The notes: a model not told the origin generated them from the letters alone. A stretch of 64,000 bases of DNA from Dasypus novemcinctus (GCF_030445035.2 NC_080698.1:6372038-6436037); one strand, 5' to 3'; counted from the first letter of the stretch, positions 23,221 through 35,463 are shown. A program made the numbers and translations.

Positions 23221-24253
23221 TGATAATACTCTTAAAGATGACCTCCTCTGGAAAAGCTGTGTGAAGGAGTAGACGGGGCAGAGCTTTCTTGCGATGCTGT
23301 GGAAATTCTGCTCCTGCACGTCCAGCACCTGTAGGTGGTTCACCCACCACAGGGGGCCCACAGGTACAGAAATGCAGCAACTGTGACTGAGGAACCGAAT
23401 CTTTAAGTTGTTTAAGTAATTTAAATTCACGTATTTAAATGGCATAGGTGGAATGGAGTTACTAATTGGGAAGCACAATAAAAACACAACTTAAATGATT
23501 GCCATTTCCCCCCTTTCTTTTCCCTGGAACTATGCTCATTGTCAGGGAAACATGGCAGTTTTTACTTTACAGGGAGATATTTTGGAACTGTCATTCGTGA
23601 TCAAGTCTTAACAGCTAAGGGCCATTTACTTTTCCAAAATAGATTATAAGTCATTTCTATTTCTGGTGAGAAGAGGTGTTGGTGAGTATTGGATACTTAG
23701 ATTTGTCACATTAAATGGCCAATCTCTCTCTGAGACACCGGCAGCTGCTGTTTCTTCATCCAGCTACTCTGGCTTAGCAAATTCATTTTTCTCTCTTCAA
23801 CTGAAGGTGCCCCTGAAGGCAAACGTAAAATATTCATTCACTGCATCTGGGGAAAGTGTGTCTTTGGTGTGGCTTTTTGCTGAGTCAATATGTGCATTTA
23901 TTAGTCAATATTTTATAAACTATTGTTGTAGGAGGCAAATAAAGAGTGACTTTGACTCCTGTGTTTTAAAACTTGGTGAGACAAATGTCCGCCCTGGAAA
24001 AACGATTTCTCTGGTGTGTGTAATGTACACATCACCAGCTATTTCCTGGTGGAGGTGACTCTTCTGCCAGAAGCAGGATGATTCCAGAACTAGAATTTTC
24101 CCTCTCACCGACACTCGCCCTCCCCTGCCAACTCTGTGCGGCCTGAAGCCTACCGTCCAGGGAGGGTGTCGGTCTGGGCACTTCTGCTTGACCACGATGA
24201 CCGGTATCTGGTGGAAATGTGGTCCCGAGACAAGCCCAAGGTGTAGCCCAACT

Positions 24254-24435
24254 CCGTGGTTCTCAAAGTGGGGTCCCTGGACCAGCTGCAGCAGCAGCAT
24301 CTGAGAATTTATCGGAAGTGAAACCATCAGGCCCCTTCCCAGACCCCCTAACTCAGGACCTCCGGGAGGGGATGGCCGCCCAGCAGTCTGGGTCTTAACA
24401 AATCTGTCTGTGGTCCTGCTGCAGGAGCCTAATTT
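24254..24435 (+). mobile_element. MER5A-like hAT-Charlie remnant
   Basis: Starts 'cgtggttctcaaagtggggtccctgg' and continues 'ccagctgcagcagcagcatctgagaa...', the pattern of MER5A-type elements. Confidence 0.7.
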
Positions 24436-24644
24436 TTAGGAGTTCTCCGCTCAACCACCCCATACCGTCTTCTCTTCATGTTCGCTCTGCCGGGGCGCAG
24501 CTGGCTCCTGGCTGCCGCGTCTCCCAAGTAGGGTGATGAGGTTGATCCGACTCGGGCAGTAGAGTGGGGAGGGCCCAGGAATCCCCCCAGGCCCCTGGTC
24601 TGAGAGCTCTGCCTTCAGGAAGCGATTCAGAGAGGAGGACCGTG

Positions 24645-24810
24645 TGGTGCAGGGAGCGGTGCTGACTTGGGACCTGCGAGCTGGGTTTTCATCTCAGCTC
24701 TTCTTCTCTTAGCTCCATGGGCAAGTTCGTGGCTTGCTCTGCTTTTGTTTCCCCATCTGTAAAATAAAGATGCAGCAAAACTCCTGCATCATGCGCTAAA
24801 TGATATTCAA
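24645..24810 (+). mobile_element. MIR SINE remnant
   Basis: The core 'gggcaagttcgtggcttgctctgcttttgtttccccatctgtaaaat' matches the MIR pattern (tgggcaagt ... cctcatctgtaaaatg). Confidence 0.7.
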
Positions 24811-24869
24811 CTACCTCAAGTGCAGATTCACGTTATTACAAGACTAATGGACTGACCCAAGCCACACTC

Positions 24870-25180
24870 GATGTCAGCTGAGCTCTGGGTTGTCGTGTCC
24901 CATTCTGTCCTGTGCCACCCTCACCTGTCAACCAAGCTCTGGGTTGTTGTGTCCCCATCTGTCCTGAGCCACCCTCGGCCATCACTGAGCTCTGGGTTGT
25001 CATGTCCCCATCTGTCCTGAGCCACCCTCTCCGTCACCCAAGCTCTGGGTTGTCGTGTCCCCATCTGCCCTGAGCCACCCTCGGCTGTCACCGAGCTCTG
25101 GTTGTCGAGTTCCTATCTGTCCTGAGCCACCCTCTCCTTCACTCGGGCTTTGGGTTGTTGTGCCCCATCTGTCCCAGACC
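24870..25180 (+). repeat. 53-bp minisatellite
   Basis: About six copies of a 53-54-bp unit (gagctctgggttgtcgtgtc then cccatctgtcctgagccaccctc). Spacing between copies is 54, 53, 53, 53 and about 51 bases. Confidence 0.92.
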
Positions 25181-25534
25181 TGTTGTGGTTTGGTGCCACC
25201 TGCTGGGGGGTTGGCTGTTCCAGCCTAAATTGAGGACGATTCTGGCTCCTGTTGCGATGGGAACTCTGATGCCAGCCGCAGTGACTCCAGGAAGTTCCAG
25301 ACTAGCTGGTGCCTGTCACCGGCCAGCTCTGAAGTGACTCCTCCTGGCTGTTTGCTGGTCACCTGCCTGGCCTCACCCTCTGCCCAACATTAACAGAGGC
25401 ACAGATCTTGGCCTACCTCTCATTGGAAGATGAGAGCCAATTGCCAATCAAGGTGTATCCAAATTCGTGTCATCACAAAGGATTTTTGTAGAATTATCAT
25501 GACGATTAAGTGGGATTTAATTTAAGTACCCATA

Positions 25535-25950
25535 GGGGAAGCGGGTTTGGCTCAATGGATAGCATGTCCGCCTACCACCAGGGAGGTCCAGGGTTCAAAC
25601 CCAGGGCCTCCTGGCCTGTGTGGTGAGCTGGCCCACGCACAGTGCTGATGCACACAAGGAGTGCTGTGGCACGCAGGGGTGTCCCCGCGTAGGGGAGCCC
25701 CACATGCAAGGAGTGAGTCCCGTAAGGAGAGCTGCCCTGCATGAAAAAAGTGCAGCCTGCGCAGGAGTGGCGCTGCACACACGGAGAGCTGACACAGCAA
25801 GGTGATGCAACAAAAAAGAGATGCAGTTTCCCAGTGCTGCCTGACAATGCAAGTGGACGCAGAAAAACACACAGCAAATGGACACAGAGCAGACAACAGG
25901 GGGGAAGGGAGAGCAGTAAATAAAAAATAAATCTTTAAAAAAATAATAAT
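25535..25950 (+). mobile_element. DAS-III-like SINE
   Basis: Full copy with the flanking duplication aatttaagtacccat / aatttaagtactcat (25519 and 25951). Confidence 0.92.
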
Positions 25951-26739
25951 AATTTAAGTACTCATTACTTGAAAATGACAAGGAGGGAGAAAAACTGGGT
26001 TCCACTCAAGCATTAAGCTGTGTGTTCAGCAAGCATTTAAATAGTGCTGGTAGCATGTAGCAATGCTTTAAATTAAAAAAAAAAGTTTTTTTATGAACAC
26101 TCTAAATACAGTGTCCAAAACAGAAGCAATCAATAGGTGTAATTTTTTGCCTCTCACTCTTGACTAAATACAGGCTAATAAATTTGGGTGTGTTTAAACT
26201 GAAGTGAACCCTGGAGTTGAGTCCTTCAGGGCAGGCTGAGGTCTCGTCCTCTGGGGTCTGGGGGGAAGTTCTCGATTTTTTATTTTTGGAGTAAGAGAGA
26301 AGCCGCTGCAGCCGTTGAGCCCCTGGCCACTGCTGGGGACATATGGGACCACAGCTCGGAGGGTGGGAGGCGAGAGGGGTTTGCCCGCTGGGCAGTTTTA
26401 AAATGGTGATCAGAGGAGTACCTGCTCAATGTTAAAAGGTTGGGGAAAGGTAAGAAAGTGTAAAGAAAGAAACATCTAGCAAGCAGACCACCTCCCACCA
26501 ACCCCCATTATGCGAATAGCACTGTGTCCACTCGGTGCTGAACTTTGGGGCAGATGATTTCCTTTCTACTCTCTTTAAATTTTGAGTTTCTTCTTTACAT
26601 AATGAGATCATACTGCACATACAATTCATATATCTTGCCTTTTTTTTTTAACTTTTCACTTTCTGAAAAGGGGTTCCTTTAAGAAATATAGACATTTTAA
26701 CTCTTTCCAGATCACAGTACACATATTTCTAGGACAGTT

Positions 26740-26965
26740 TAATATAGAAATATATGAAGTAAAAAGTGAAATTTCATTTTTATACTGTCTACCAGTGTAC
26801 CTAATATTTGAAAAAAATTTTAAAGATTGAAGTATATAAAGTGGACTGTGAAATTTCTCTCTAATATAACCTACCAGTGCTATATAATACAGTACTAGAC
26901 AAATTTTACAAAGAAATATATACAATAGAAAGTGAAATTTCTCTGTAATACTGTCTAGCAGTGCT
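26740..26965 (+). repeat. Degenerate AT-rich tandem repeat, about 90-bp unit
   Basis: The word gtgaaatttc...ta(a/t)tactgtctaccagtg recurs three times (about 26766, 26848 and 26931), with intervening aaa(t/g)atata words. It probably lies within an old interspersed repeat. Confidence 0.6.
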
Positions 26966-28802
26966 AACCACTATTAGTTTTAGCGTACAATCTTTGTTTT
27001 TTCCCTTTTGCTTATCAGTGATGTATGTGTATGTAAATTACTGAAATGGAGTATACTATACATACTGTTGTCCAGCGTGTTTTTTTCCCAATTGCTGATA
27101 AGTTTTGGGTATCCTTCTACTGTATAAGCATTTTCCAATATCATTAAAACACTTACTGGGATGGTATTTTAAACGGCCACATAATAGTCCGTCGTCTAGA
27201 TGAGCCTGTTGAGTGCAGCCATTCCTCGAACGCTGCCATTTGGGATCTAAGTAAATATTTAATCCACATTTCTGATTCTTTCCCTAAACAAAGTTCCAGA
27301 CAGCACGACTGGGTCAGAGAATAAACCTTTTAAAGTTCCCCCTCGGGCAAGAGTTTATCATTTTACACTCCTGTCTGTAGCTTTCAGAAATCTGCAGTGA
27401 CAGTGAGTCACAAACATCTAAAAAAATCTTTATTGTCATCCGTGAAAAAGCTCTTGCTGTAACGCAGGTTTCTTAGGCTACTAGAGGGTTAAAATGTCTT
27501 TGCATGTTTAATGATCCTTCTCTATGATTTTGGGGACAGAGGTAATTTATTAAAACAAAAAAACGGATCCAGGTCCCATTCTTAGAGCAGCTCTGGCCCC
27601 GCTCCTGGAACCAGGGTCCAGTGGGCTCCAGTGTTTTCCACGCGGCCTCCTCGCTCCCCCTAGAGGCCACAGCTGCAGCTGCAGCTTCGTTTTCCTCCAG
27701 GACAACGGTTTGTCCTGTGGCAATCCCAAGAAGGACACAGGGAGCTCCGCACAGGGGGCTGGAGTGGACCTTGTTGTGTCTTCTTTCCTGGTCGTGCAGC
27801 TCTGCTGGGAGCGGGCGGTTGGTGTCCTTGTCTTCCTGGCTCTTGAGGAAGGACCGGGGCAGCAGATCAGCTCATGCAGGTGCCCGGTGGGGGCCAGAGG
27901 TGGAAAGCTGTTAATTCTCATTCTCCTTTCCAAAAAGTTAGAAGTAAATAAAATAAAATGAGCGTCTTGGGGGTTCTGTTGGTGAACCCTAAAATCATTT
28001 TGCTGTCAACCAGCCTTCTTGTTACCCCAGCTGAGAAGAGTCTGGAAACATGTGCAAGGATTCCAGAAGGGAACTTTCTAGAGGAGAACGGGGAAGAAGG
28101 CTTGGAGAGCTAAAGAAGTGTCACCTTCTGGCATCTGCCCCTTCTCAGCCCTCTCCACTCCTGCCAAATTCTTCTCCGCCTTCATGCCAGTTTACACCCC
28201 AGCAGCAGGGCGAAAGGGCTCCTCTTGCCCCACACCTTATCAAGATACGCTCGTCAGGCTGGGTAATGTTTGCCCACCCGTGGGAAGGAGACAGCCCCTC
28301 CGTGCTCTTAGCTTCCACGGCCCCGATGGCTGGTGGGGTGGGGCGTGCTGAGATGGCCATCGTGCAGCCGCTGGCAGGTTGTCTCCTCCGTGCACCTCCC
28401 CTTCCTGGCCTTTGCTCGGCTTTTCCATTGGGCTCCTTGCCTTTTCCACACGATTTGTCGGCGCTCCATCTGTGTTAGACACTAGCACCTCGTTCCGGTC
28501 TCGTCGGCATCTGCTGACCTGCGGGTGCCTCCCCTTTCCTTCCCCCTCAGCTCCACATTTATTGCACACCGTGGCCGAATCCTTGTCTCAGGAAGCTGAG
28601 TTGAAATTGCGTTTGTGTCTCAAGAAGAGGAGCCTACACTCAGAGGATTAGAACATTCTGCGAGAACCTGTAGGAGGGTCGGGGAAGTATCAAGACAGCA
28701 GCGGATCAGGTGGGAGCAGGCACCGCAGCAGAGGAGCTTAACCAGCGGGGAGGTGGGGACGTGAGCCCGCAGGGCCAGGACGGGCCAGAGGCCCAGAGAC
28801 AG

Positions 28803-29181
28803 GCGGAGAGCGGGGGCTGCCCTCGTTATCTAGAAGAGGAGAGCGGGGGCTGCCCTCGTTATCTAGAAGAGGAGAGTGGGGGGCTACTCCTTCTTACCTA
28901 GAGGAGGAGAGCGGGGGGCTGCCCTCATTATCTAGGGGAGGAGAGCGGGGGCTGCCCCTCGTTACCTAGAGGAGGAGAGCGGGGGCTGCCCTCGTTACCT
29001 AGAAGAGGAGAGTGGGGGGCTACTCCTTCTTACCTAGAGGAGGAGAGCGGGGGGCTGCCCTCGTTACCTAGAGGAGGAGAGCGGGGGCTGCCCCTTGTTA
29101 CCTAGAGGAGGAGAGCGGGGGCTGCCCCTTGTTACAGAGGAGAGCGGGGGCTGCCCTCGTTACCTAAGGAGGAGAGTGGGG
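28803..29181 (+). repeat. 33-36-bp minisatellite with higher-order structure
   Basis: About eleven units of 'gaggagagcgggggctgccc' plus 'tcgttacctaga'. A variant unit (agtggggggctactccttct) recurs exactly 136 bases apart (28875 and 29011), so a four-unit block was duplicated. Confidence 0.92.
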
Positions 29182-29388
29182 TGCGGCCCCCGTCTTGCCT
29201 CTCCAGCTCCTGTCTGCGCAGCCCTGGCCAGTTCAGGGCTGCTCCTGCCCCCCATCTGCAGTGCTCTGTGCTCTTTCCACACTGGCCTCGGACCCCATCA
29301 TCCTACTGCAGAGTGGACCGTTACCTTTCTGAGGGACAGTTTTGGACTTTTAAACCGGTTTTTCTTTTAAACTTTATTTTTTCAAAAA

Positions 29389-29771
29389 TAATATTTTTTA
29401 AAAATATATTTTCTTTCTCCCTCTCCCTCATTGTCTGTGCCCACTGTCCGCGCTCCATGTCCATTTGCCGTGTTCTCTCAGTGTCTGCTTGTTTTCTCTT
29501 TAGGAGGCACTGGGAACCGAACCTGGGACCTCCCACATGGAAGAGAGGCGCTCAATCACCTGAGCCACCTCCACTCCCCATTCTTTGTGTCTCTCATTGT
29601 ATTCCTCCTTGTGCCTCCCAGTTGTGTCAGCTTGTGACACCAGCTTCTCGGGTCAGCCCTCCAGGTTAACCTGTTGCCTTGCCCGTCTTCTCTAGAAGGC
29701 ACCGGGAACCAAACTTGGGACCTCTCATGTGGTAGGCGGGCACCCAAATGCTTGAGCCACATCCACTTCCC
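29389..29771 (-). mobile_element. Dimeric DAS (DAS-II-like) SINE
   Basis: Two tRNA-like units on the - strand (word 'aggcaccgggaac' at about 29698 and its partner 'aggcactgggaac' at 29504) with an AT-rich tail at 29389. Confidence 0.85.
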
Positions 29772-30160
29772 TTTACAGTGTCTTTTGTTGTACGAAAGTT
29801 TAAATGTTTGATGTCACATCACTCAAGCTTTATCCTTATAAGATGTACTTTTTACGTCTTCCCTAAGAAATACTTTTCCAAAGTCAAAGATAGTTTTCTA
29901 TTGTTTTTCACACTTGGGTCTTTCATCCATCTGGAAGTTTTCATATTACCTCTTTTTTTTTTTTTAATGGCTTCTTCCCCTACAGTAAAGGCCGTCAACG
30001 TCTACTCTGAGATCAGATGAATTTCATGACTGTCCCTCCTTCCATCTGCCCTGTGCTGCTTTCCCTGATTTGGGGCAGCGTGAGGAGGGGCAGTCGGTAT
30101 TTGCCTAGTGGATTTCTCTGCATCTCGAGTACTGATGGTGTATTGGTGCCACCACCCGCG

Positions 30161-30300
30161 TTTAGAGTTCATTATGGTGGTACCGCCAGGTTTAGAATCC
30201 ATTATGGTGGTTCCACCAGCATTTAGAATCCGTTCTGGTGGTACCACCCATGTTTAGAATCCGCTCTGGTGGTACCGCCCACTTAGAATCCACTCTTGGT
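30161..30300 (+). repeat. 31-bp tandem repeat
   Basis: Four to five copies of a unit 'tttagaatccattatggtgg' + 'taccaccca'. Each contains the palindrome ggtggtaccacc. Confidence 0.88.
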
Positions 30301-31013
30301 GAAACTCCCCTGGAGTTTGGCACCTGGCAGTGGGAGGGTGCTGAGATCTGTGAATGCCACCGAGTCGGTCCAGGGGCTCCCTAACGATGCTCCTGCTGAC
30401 CTTGAGTGGGGTCACCTTGAACCCCTTGGCCCCCGTTGGGTTTTTCATAGGAGTTTAAGGGAATTGATCAAGTATGTTGTTTTTGTCAGTGTCTGTGCTT
30501 TATGGGACCTGAAGTTACATCTAAGGAGTCAGTGCTTTGAGTTTTCCCAATCCTGCCTCCCCAATTTAGATCAAGAGAAAACAAGAAAAATCACTAACCT
30601 TCTAATGATCTATATTTTCTATAGATTAAAAAAAAAAAATGAAATTAGGGAAAATCAGAGTTACCCAATGTGTAGGACTTCCCTGGTGGACTGCAACAAT
30701 TGTCCTCTGGAGGACATGTCAGAGGTGGCTCTCCCAAATACCTGTGGAAACCAGCAGCGTCGCAAGAGTCTGTTTGCCGGGCACCCCCTCTCGTGTGTGG
30801 CTCTGCGGTCCAGTCGCCAAATCCTTCTTTCTAAGCAAAGAGAAGGTACTAGCAGGTAGGCATAGGATGATTTCCAAGTCTCTGGTCTTCTGCTAAATAG
30901 CACCTGCCAGGGAACCCTTCCTCTGGCCTCAGCCTATCACTGAGGGCCACAGAAGCTATTATTGGAGCTGGTATTTATTTGCCTGTTAGTACTTAAAAAT
31001 ATTTGCCCTTTTG

Positions 31014-31380
31014 TATCAGTTTCCTAGCTGCTAAAACAAATACCATACAATGGGTTGGCTTAACAAAAGGAAAGTATTGACTCAAAGCTTTCCAGCCGTC
31101 CAGCCATCCTGGGGTTTCTTGGCTTCTCCGTCGCATGACAAGGTCGCCTCCTTCCTTTCCTGGGTTCCGCTGACTCCCGGGGCTTCTCTCTGTGTCCGCT
31201 CTCCTTTGCTCATGAGGACTTGCGCCACATGGCTTAGGGCCCGCCCTCCTTCACCTTGACACACCCTCACCAGTGGCGTCTTCAGAGTCCTCTTTACACA
31301 GGGTCCACTCCTCAGGATGGGGCGTGGGCCTGAACGTGCCTTGGTGGGGGCCCTCAGTCACTCCCCAACACCCTTCTTCT
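31014..31380 (-). mobile_element. MaLR-type LTR fragment (MLT1-like)
   Basis: The antisense word 'tatcagtttcctagctgctaaaacaaataccat' is typical for the end of MaLR LTRs. The remainder is decayed, and no internal sequence is seen. Confidence 0.55.
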
Positions 31381-31442
31381 AGGTGTTTTTTCCCTGCATG
31401 CTAACATTTTCTTTTTATCTTGCCTTTGTGTTTTTTCCTCAG

Positions 31443-31510
31443 GCCGGAAGTTGAGGGGGAAAGCCTTTTATTTTGTCAACGGCAAAGTGTTTTGTGAGGA
31501 AGACTTCCTG
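31443..31510 (+). CDS. LIMD1: LIMD1 coding exon 3 (second half of LIM1)
   Basis: With the split codon from exon 2 it encodes 23 residues, S-RKLRGKAFYFVNGKVFCEEDFL. This is the second zinc finger of LIM1, ending in the Cys-x2-Asp ligands (CEED) typical of zyxin-family LIM domains. The acceptor is a good pyrimidine tract (tttttcctcag) and the donor is gtgagt at 31511. The exon ends on a codon boundary. A SINE starts only 62 bases past the donor (see 31573). The exon is short, as in other mammals, and its protein sequence looks essentially unchanged from the human one I remember. Confidence 0.96.
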
Positions 31511-31572
31511 GTGAGTATGCCAGCCGTGCCTCCCTTGCCCCCAGTCCTGACCAGAGTCAAAAGGAAGCGGAT

Positions 31573-31981
31573 GGGAAGCAGATGTGGCTCAACGGATAGG
31601 GCGTCCGTCTACCACATGGGAGGTGCAGGGTTCAAACCCCGGGCCTCCTTACCCATGTGCAGCCGGCCCATGCGCAGTGCTGATGCGCGCAAGGAGTGCC
31701 CTGCCGCGCAGGGGTGGCCCCCGCATAGGGGATCCCTACGTGCAAGGAGTGCACCTGTAAGGAGAGCCGCCCAGCATGAAAAAAACACAGCCTGCCCAGG
31801 AGTGGTGCCGCCCACACAGAGAGCTGATGCAGCAAGATGACGCAACAAAAAGAGACACGGATTCCTGGTGCCACTGACAAGAATCCAAGCAGACACAGAA
31901 GAACACACAGTGAATGGACACAGAGAGCAGACAACGGCGGGGGCAAGAAATAAATTTAAAAAAATAAATCTTTAAAAAAAA
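31573..31981 (+). mobile_element. DAS-III-like SINE close to LIMD1 exon 3
   Basis: Full copy with flanks aaaaggaagcggat / aaaaggaagggggat. It starts 62 bases after the exon 3 donor. Confidence 0.93.
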
Positions 31982-32789
31982 AGGAAGGGGGATGAGGAGA
32001 GAACAGGTCCCAGCAGAGGGGAGTGGCCTCCGCACGTGCCAGCGGCCTTCGGGGGTCGCGCTGCCCGAGGGGTCCATGGCTTTCCCTCCGTGGACGCGTG
32101 GGGTGGGCAGCGCCTGAGGCGAATGGCGGGCTGCAGAGCTCCGCCGTCTGAAGGGACGAGGGCCACTGAGCCTGTCCCCTCGCCGCTTTCCCCAGTTCCA
32201 CCGCCCCCGCCCATCTCCTGGCCTCTGGCGTCCCTCGTCCCTCCCCCCCCCCCTGCCCTCTCCTCTCGTCCTGCCTGCTCTCCCTGGAATCCGGCCTCGC
32301 TCATGAACCGGAAGTCCTCCCACGTGCCAGTGACTCCCAGATCTGAGCACCGCCCCCTGCCGGCACCTCCGAGAGCCAGCTGCGGACATCTCGCTGCCCA
32401 GACGTGTCCCTGGGCCGTGCCCCAGCCTCACGCTCCACTTGTCTGAAGCAGGAAACACCACCTCTTCCTGCCTGTGTCCTTCGCTTGGAGATGGACCTCC
32501 GCTCCTAGGGTCCCCCCTTGCCAGAAACCTGGGTTTCCCGCAACCCCCCTCCTGCGCCTCTCCCTGAGTGCCGGCCCACCCGTGCCGCCGGGTCCTCTGT
32601 GTGTCTGCCCATCTCCACTTCTCCGCGGCTCAGCCTGGCGGGCATGGCGGCCTGGTCCACACTGCCTGCGCCAGGAGACCCTTCGCATGGCGGCTCTGGC
32701 CTGCTCGGGGGCACGCTGCGGTCTGACCCTGACGCCCTCTCTGCGGTGCGCCATGCTCTGCGCCCCCCACATGGCCCCTTGGCCTTCGT

Positions 32790-33065
32790 GGCTTTCCCTG
32801 TGCTGTCACCCCTGCTTGGAACGTCTTCACCCCATTGTCTGCCCGGATAACTCCCTCCTGCCTCCCGTCCCTCCTGCCTGCACGGTGCAGTGCCTCTCCT
32901 CTGCGCGGCCACCGTGCCAGGGCTCGCCCTGGCAGAGCGGTGGGCGTGCTGCTGCCACTCCGCTTACGAGTCTCTCTCCCCCACTCGAGTCCAAGCTCCT
33001 AAGTGGGAAGAACATGCTTCTTCACTCCTGCGTCGTCACATCCTCGTAGGATGCCAGGCAGGGGT
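32790..33065 (+). mobile_element. L2 LINE 3' remnant
   Basis: 'ctgtgctgtcacccctgcttggaacgtcttcacccc' and 'gataactccctcctgcctcc' follow the L2 3' pattern. Strongly decayed. Confidence 0.5.
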
Positions 33066-33405
33066 GGGCACTCCGTGGGCGGTAGTTAGCCGCCCCGTGA
33101 GCGCCGTGCCGACCTGCTCATGGAGGAGGGGCGCGCGGCCCAGGGGAGGGCCAGCGTCGTGGTGTGCCTTCCCCGCCCTCTCCTCCCCGCGCTCCCTGGG
33201 AGGAAAGGTCTCTCTGGTTTTCCAGCTAAGGACTGATGCGTTATAACTCCAAACCCAAACTCACTTACACAAAAAGGAAGCTCATTGCAGCAGTGCCATC
33301 GGGACTCCATCTCTTCAGCTCTCATGCTTCTTCCCATGGTGGTGGCACCAGCCTCAGCACCAAATGATGGCCAGATGGGGCAGCACTCCAGGTTTATATT
33401 CTCAG

Positions 33406-33941
33406 TGTATTAGTCAGCCAAAGGGGTGCTGATGCAAAATACCAGAAATTGGTTGGTTTTTATAAAAGGTATTTGTTTGGGGTAGGAGCTTACAGATACC
33501 AGGCCATAAAACTTAAGTTACTTCCCTCACCAAAGTCTATTTTCATATATTGGAGCAAGATGACTGCCAGCATCTGCGAGGGTTCAGGCTTCCTGGGTTC
33601 CTCCCTTCCGGGGTCTTGCTTCTCTCTGGGTTCAGGGTTCCTTTCCTCCCAGGGCTTGCTTCTTCCTGGGCTCAGGGTTTCTCTCTTCCTGGGGCTGGCT
33701 TCTCTTTCCAGTGTGTGCTGACTTTCTGGGGCTCCAGCTTAAGGCTTCAGCATCAAACTCCAGCATCAAAACTCCAACATCAAAAACCCTCAATTCTGTC
33801 CTTTGTCATGCCTTTTATCTCCCTAAAGATGTGGCCTAGTCAAAGCTCTAATCATAAGTTAATCACACCCAAGTACAGATCAGATTACAAACATAATCCA
33901 TTATCTATTTTTGGAATTGATAACCATATCAAACTGCGACA
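33406..33941 (-). repeat. 3' LTR of the ERVL-type provirus
   Basis: 536 bases with the ends TGT...ACA. A purine-rich stretch lies just inside it (seen on the + strand as 'ctctatcctctgaattcc'). Confidence 0.82.
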
Positions 33942-35419
33942 CTCTATCCTCTGAATTCCAAAAAGACATTACAATATTCAAAAATACCTTAAATCAGTAA
34001 CAGTGCAAATATTAAATTGTATCACAATAAATTTAAGGAAATACAGTTTGTTTTGGGGCACAGTCCTGCCTGCTCTAGACCTCTGAAACTCACAAAACAA
34101 TTTGTCTGTTTCCAATATACAAATGGACAGACAAAGGATAAACATTTTCATTACAGTAAGGAGAAATTGGGAGGGAAACATGAGTCACGTGTCCTTTACA
34201 CTTCAGTAGACCTGCAAGGCATCCTCCATTCGATTTCAAGTCTGAGAGTCATTTTTTTAAAAAAGTTTTTTTAATTTATTTTTTTAATGTTACATACACC
34301 CACCACCCCCCTCATCCCACTCCTCCCCCCATAACAACAACCTCCTCCATCATCATGAGACATTCATTGCATTTGGTGAATACATCTCTGAGCACCGCTG
34401 CACCTCATGGTCAATGGTCCACATCATAGCCCACACTATCCCCGTGCCACCCAGTGGGCCATGGGAGGACGTACAATGTCCGGTACCTGTCCCTGCAGCA
34501 CCACCCAGGACAGCTCCAAGTCCCGAAAATGCCCCCACATCACATCTCTTCCTCCCACTCCCTACCCCCAACAGCCACCACGGCCACTTTCTCCACACCA
34601 ATGCCACATTTTCTTCAATTACTAATCACGATAGTTCATGAATAGAATATCAGTAAGTCCACTGTAATCCATACTCTATTCCTCCATCCTGTGGACCTTA
34701 GAATGGTTGTGTCCACTCCACATCTTTATCAAGAGGGGGCTTAGATTCCACATGGATGCTGGATGCAATTCTCCTGCTTGCGTTTGTAGGCACTCTTGGC
34801 TTCCTGGTGTGGTGGTTGACTTTCTTCACCTCCATGTTAGCTGAGTGGGGTAAGTCCAATAAACCAGAGTGTAGGAGTTGAAAGTCTGTTGAGGGTCGGG
34901 GCCTGGCTGTCACATGGTCAGTCCAGAGATTCAGGTCCCCTGGGTATACATTAAACCCCAGCACCAACTACAGTTCCGGTAAAAGTAACAGGAGAGACTT
35001 GTGGACAAAGATCACATCTGAGTCCAGCTCCATCATACAGAAACACAAACTCCAAAGTAGGGCCAACTGACATGGCACTGAACTCCATCTGCCATGACCA
35101 TAGAACCTGTGGGTCTCTGTAGGCCTCAAAAGAACCAGTACCTGGGGTTGTATCTACTTTATTTGTCTCTGGAACTCTGCTGGGGTGTGCATAAGGGCAA
35201 CCCCTCTGATAACCTCCTGGCTCTTTTTGGAGACTCATAGCCATGTAAACTCATCTGTCCTTTCCATTTCCCCCTTTTATTCAGGTCAAAAAGCATTTTT
35301 AACTCCTGGTATTATATGTAGATTGAGATATTCTGCTGGTCCAAGTTGACCCTTTTATTCAAGGTCATTTTCTTCTTTTTTTTTTTTTTTTAATGCTTAT
35401 TATCTCATACTAGAGATGT

Positions 35420-35422
<3 letters not shown>

Positions 35423-35461
<39 letters not shown>
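35423..35461 (+). repeat. (TA)n microsatellite
   Basis: About 19 uninterrupted TA units at the tail of a SINE. Confidence 0.95.

Positions 35462-35463
<2 letters not shown>

Larger units (their letters stand above)
8413..31442 (+). other. LIMD1: LIMD1 intron 2 (23 kb)
   Basis: The intron runs from donor gtaagt to acceptor 'tttttcctcag' at 31442. It contains SINEs at about 11.1, 11.6, 12.0, 15.1, 17.3, 19.8-20.6, 22.8, 25.5 and 29.4 kb, and an inverted L1 (12.4-14.2 kb). Two short L1-like 3' ends, an L1M-like stretch near 21.1-21.9 kb, MER5- and MIR-type fragments near 24.3-24.8 kb and two minisatellites (24.9 and 28.8 kb) also lie here. I see no gene in 8413-11070, 14210-15120, 15850-17330, 17720-19550, 23450-24250, 25180-25530, 25970-28800, 29775-30160 and 30305-31010. 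The parts at 14.5-14.9 and 16.1-16.4 kb are notably CpG-rich. Confidence 0.85.

Noticed and set aside
22316-23350. Possible processed pseudogene on the - strand around the SINE at 22815
   Set aside because: The - strand has an AATAAA-like end near 22316 and protein-like words (VNHLQVLDVQEQNFHSI), but I could not match any known protein and saw no target duplication. A translated search would decide.
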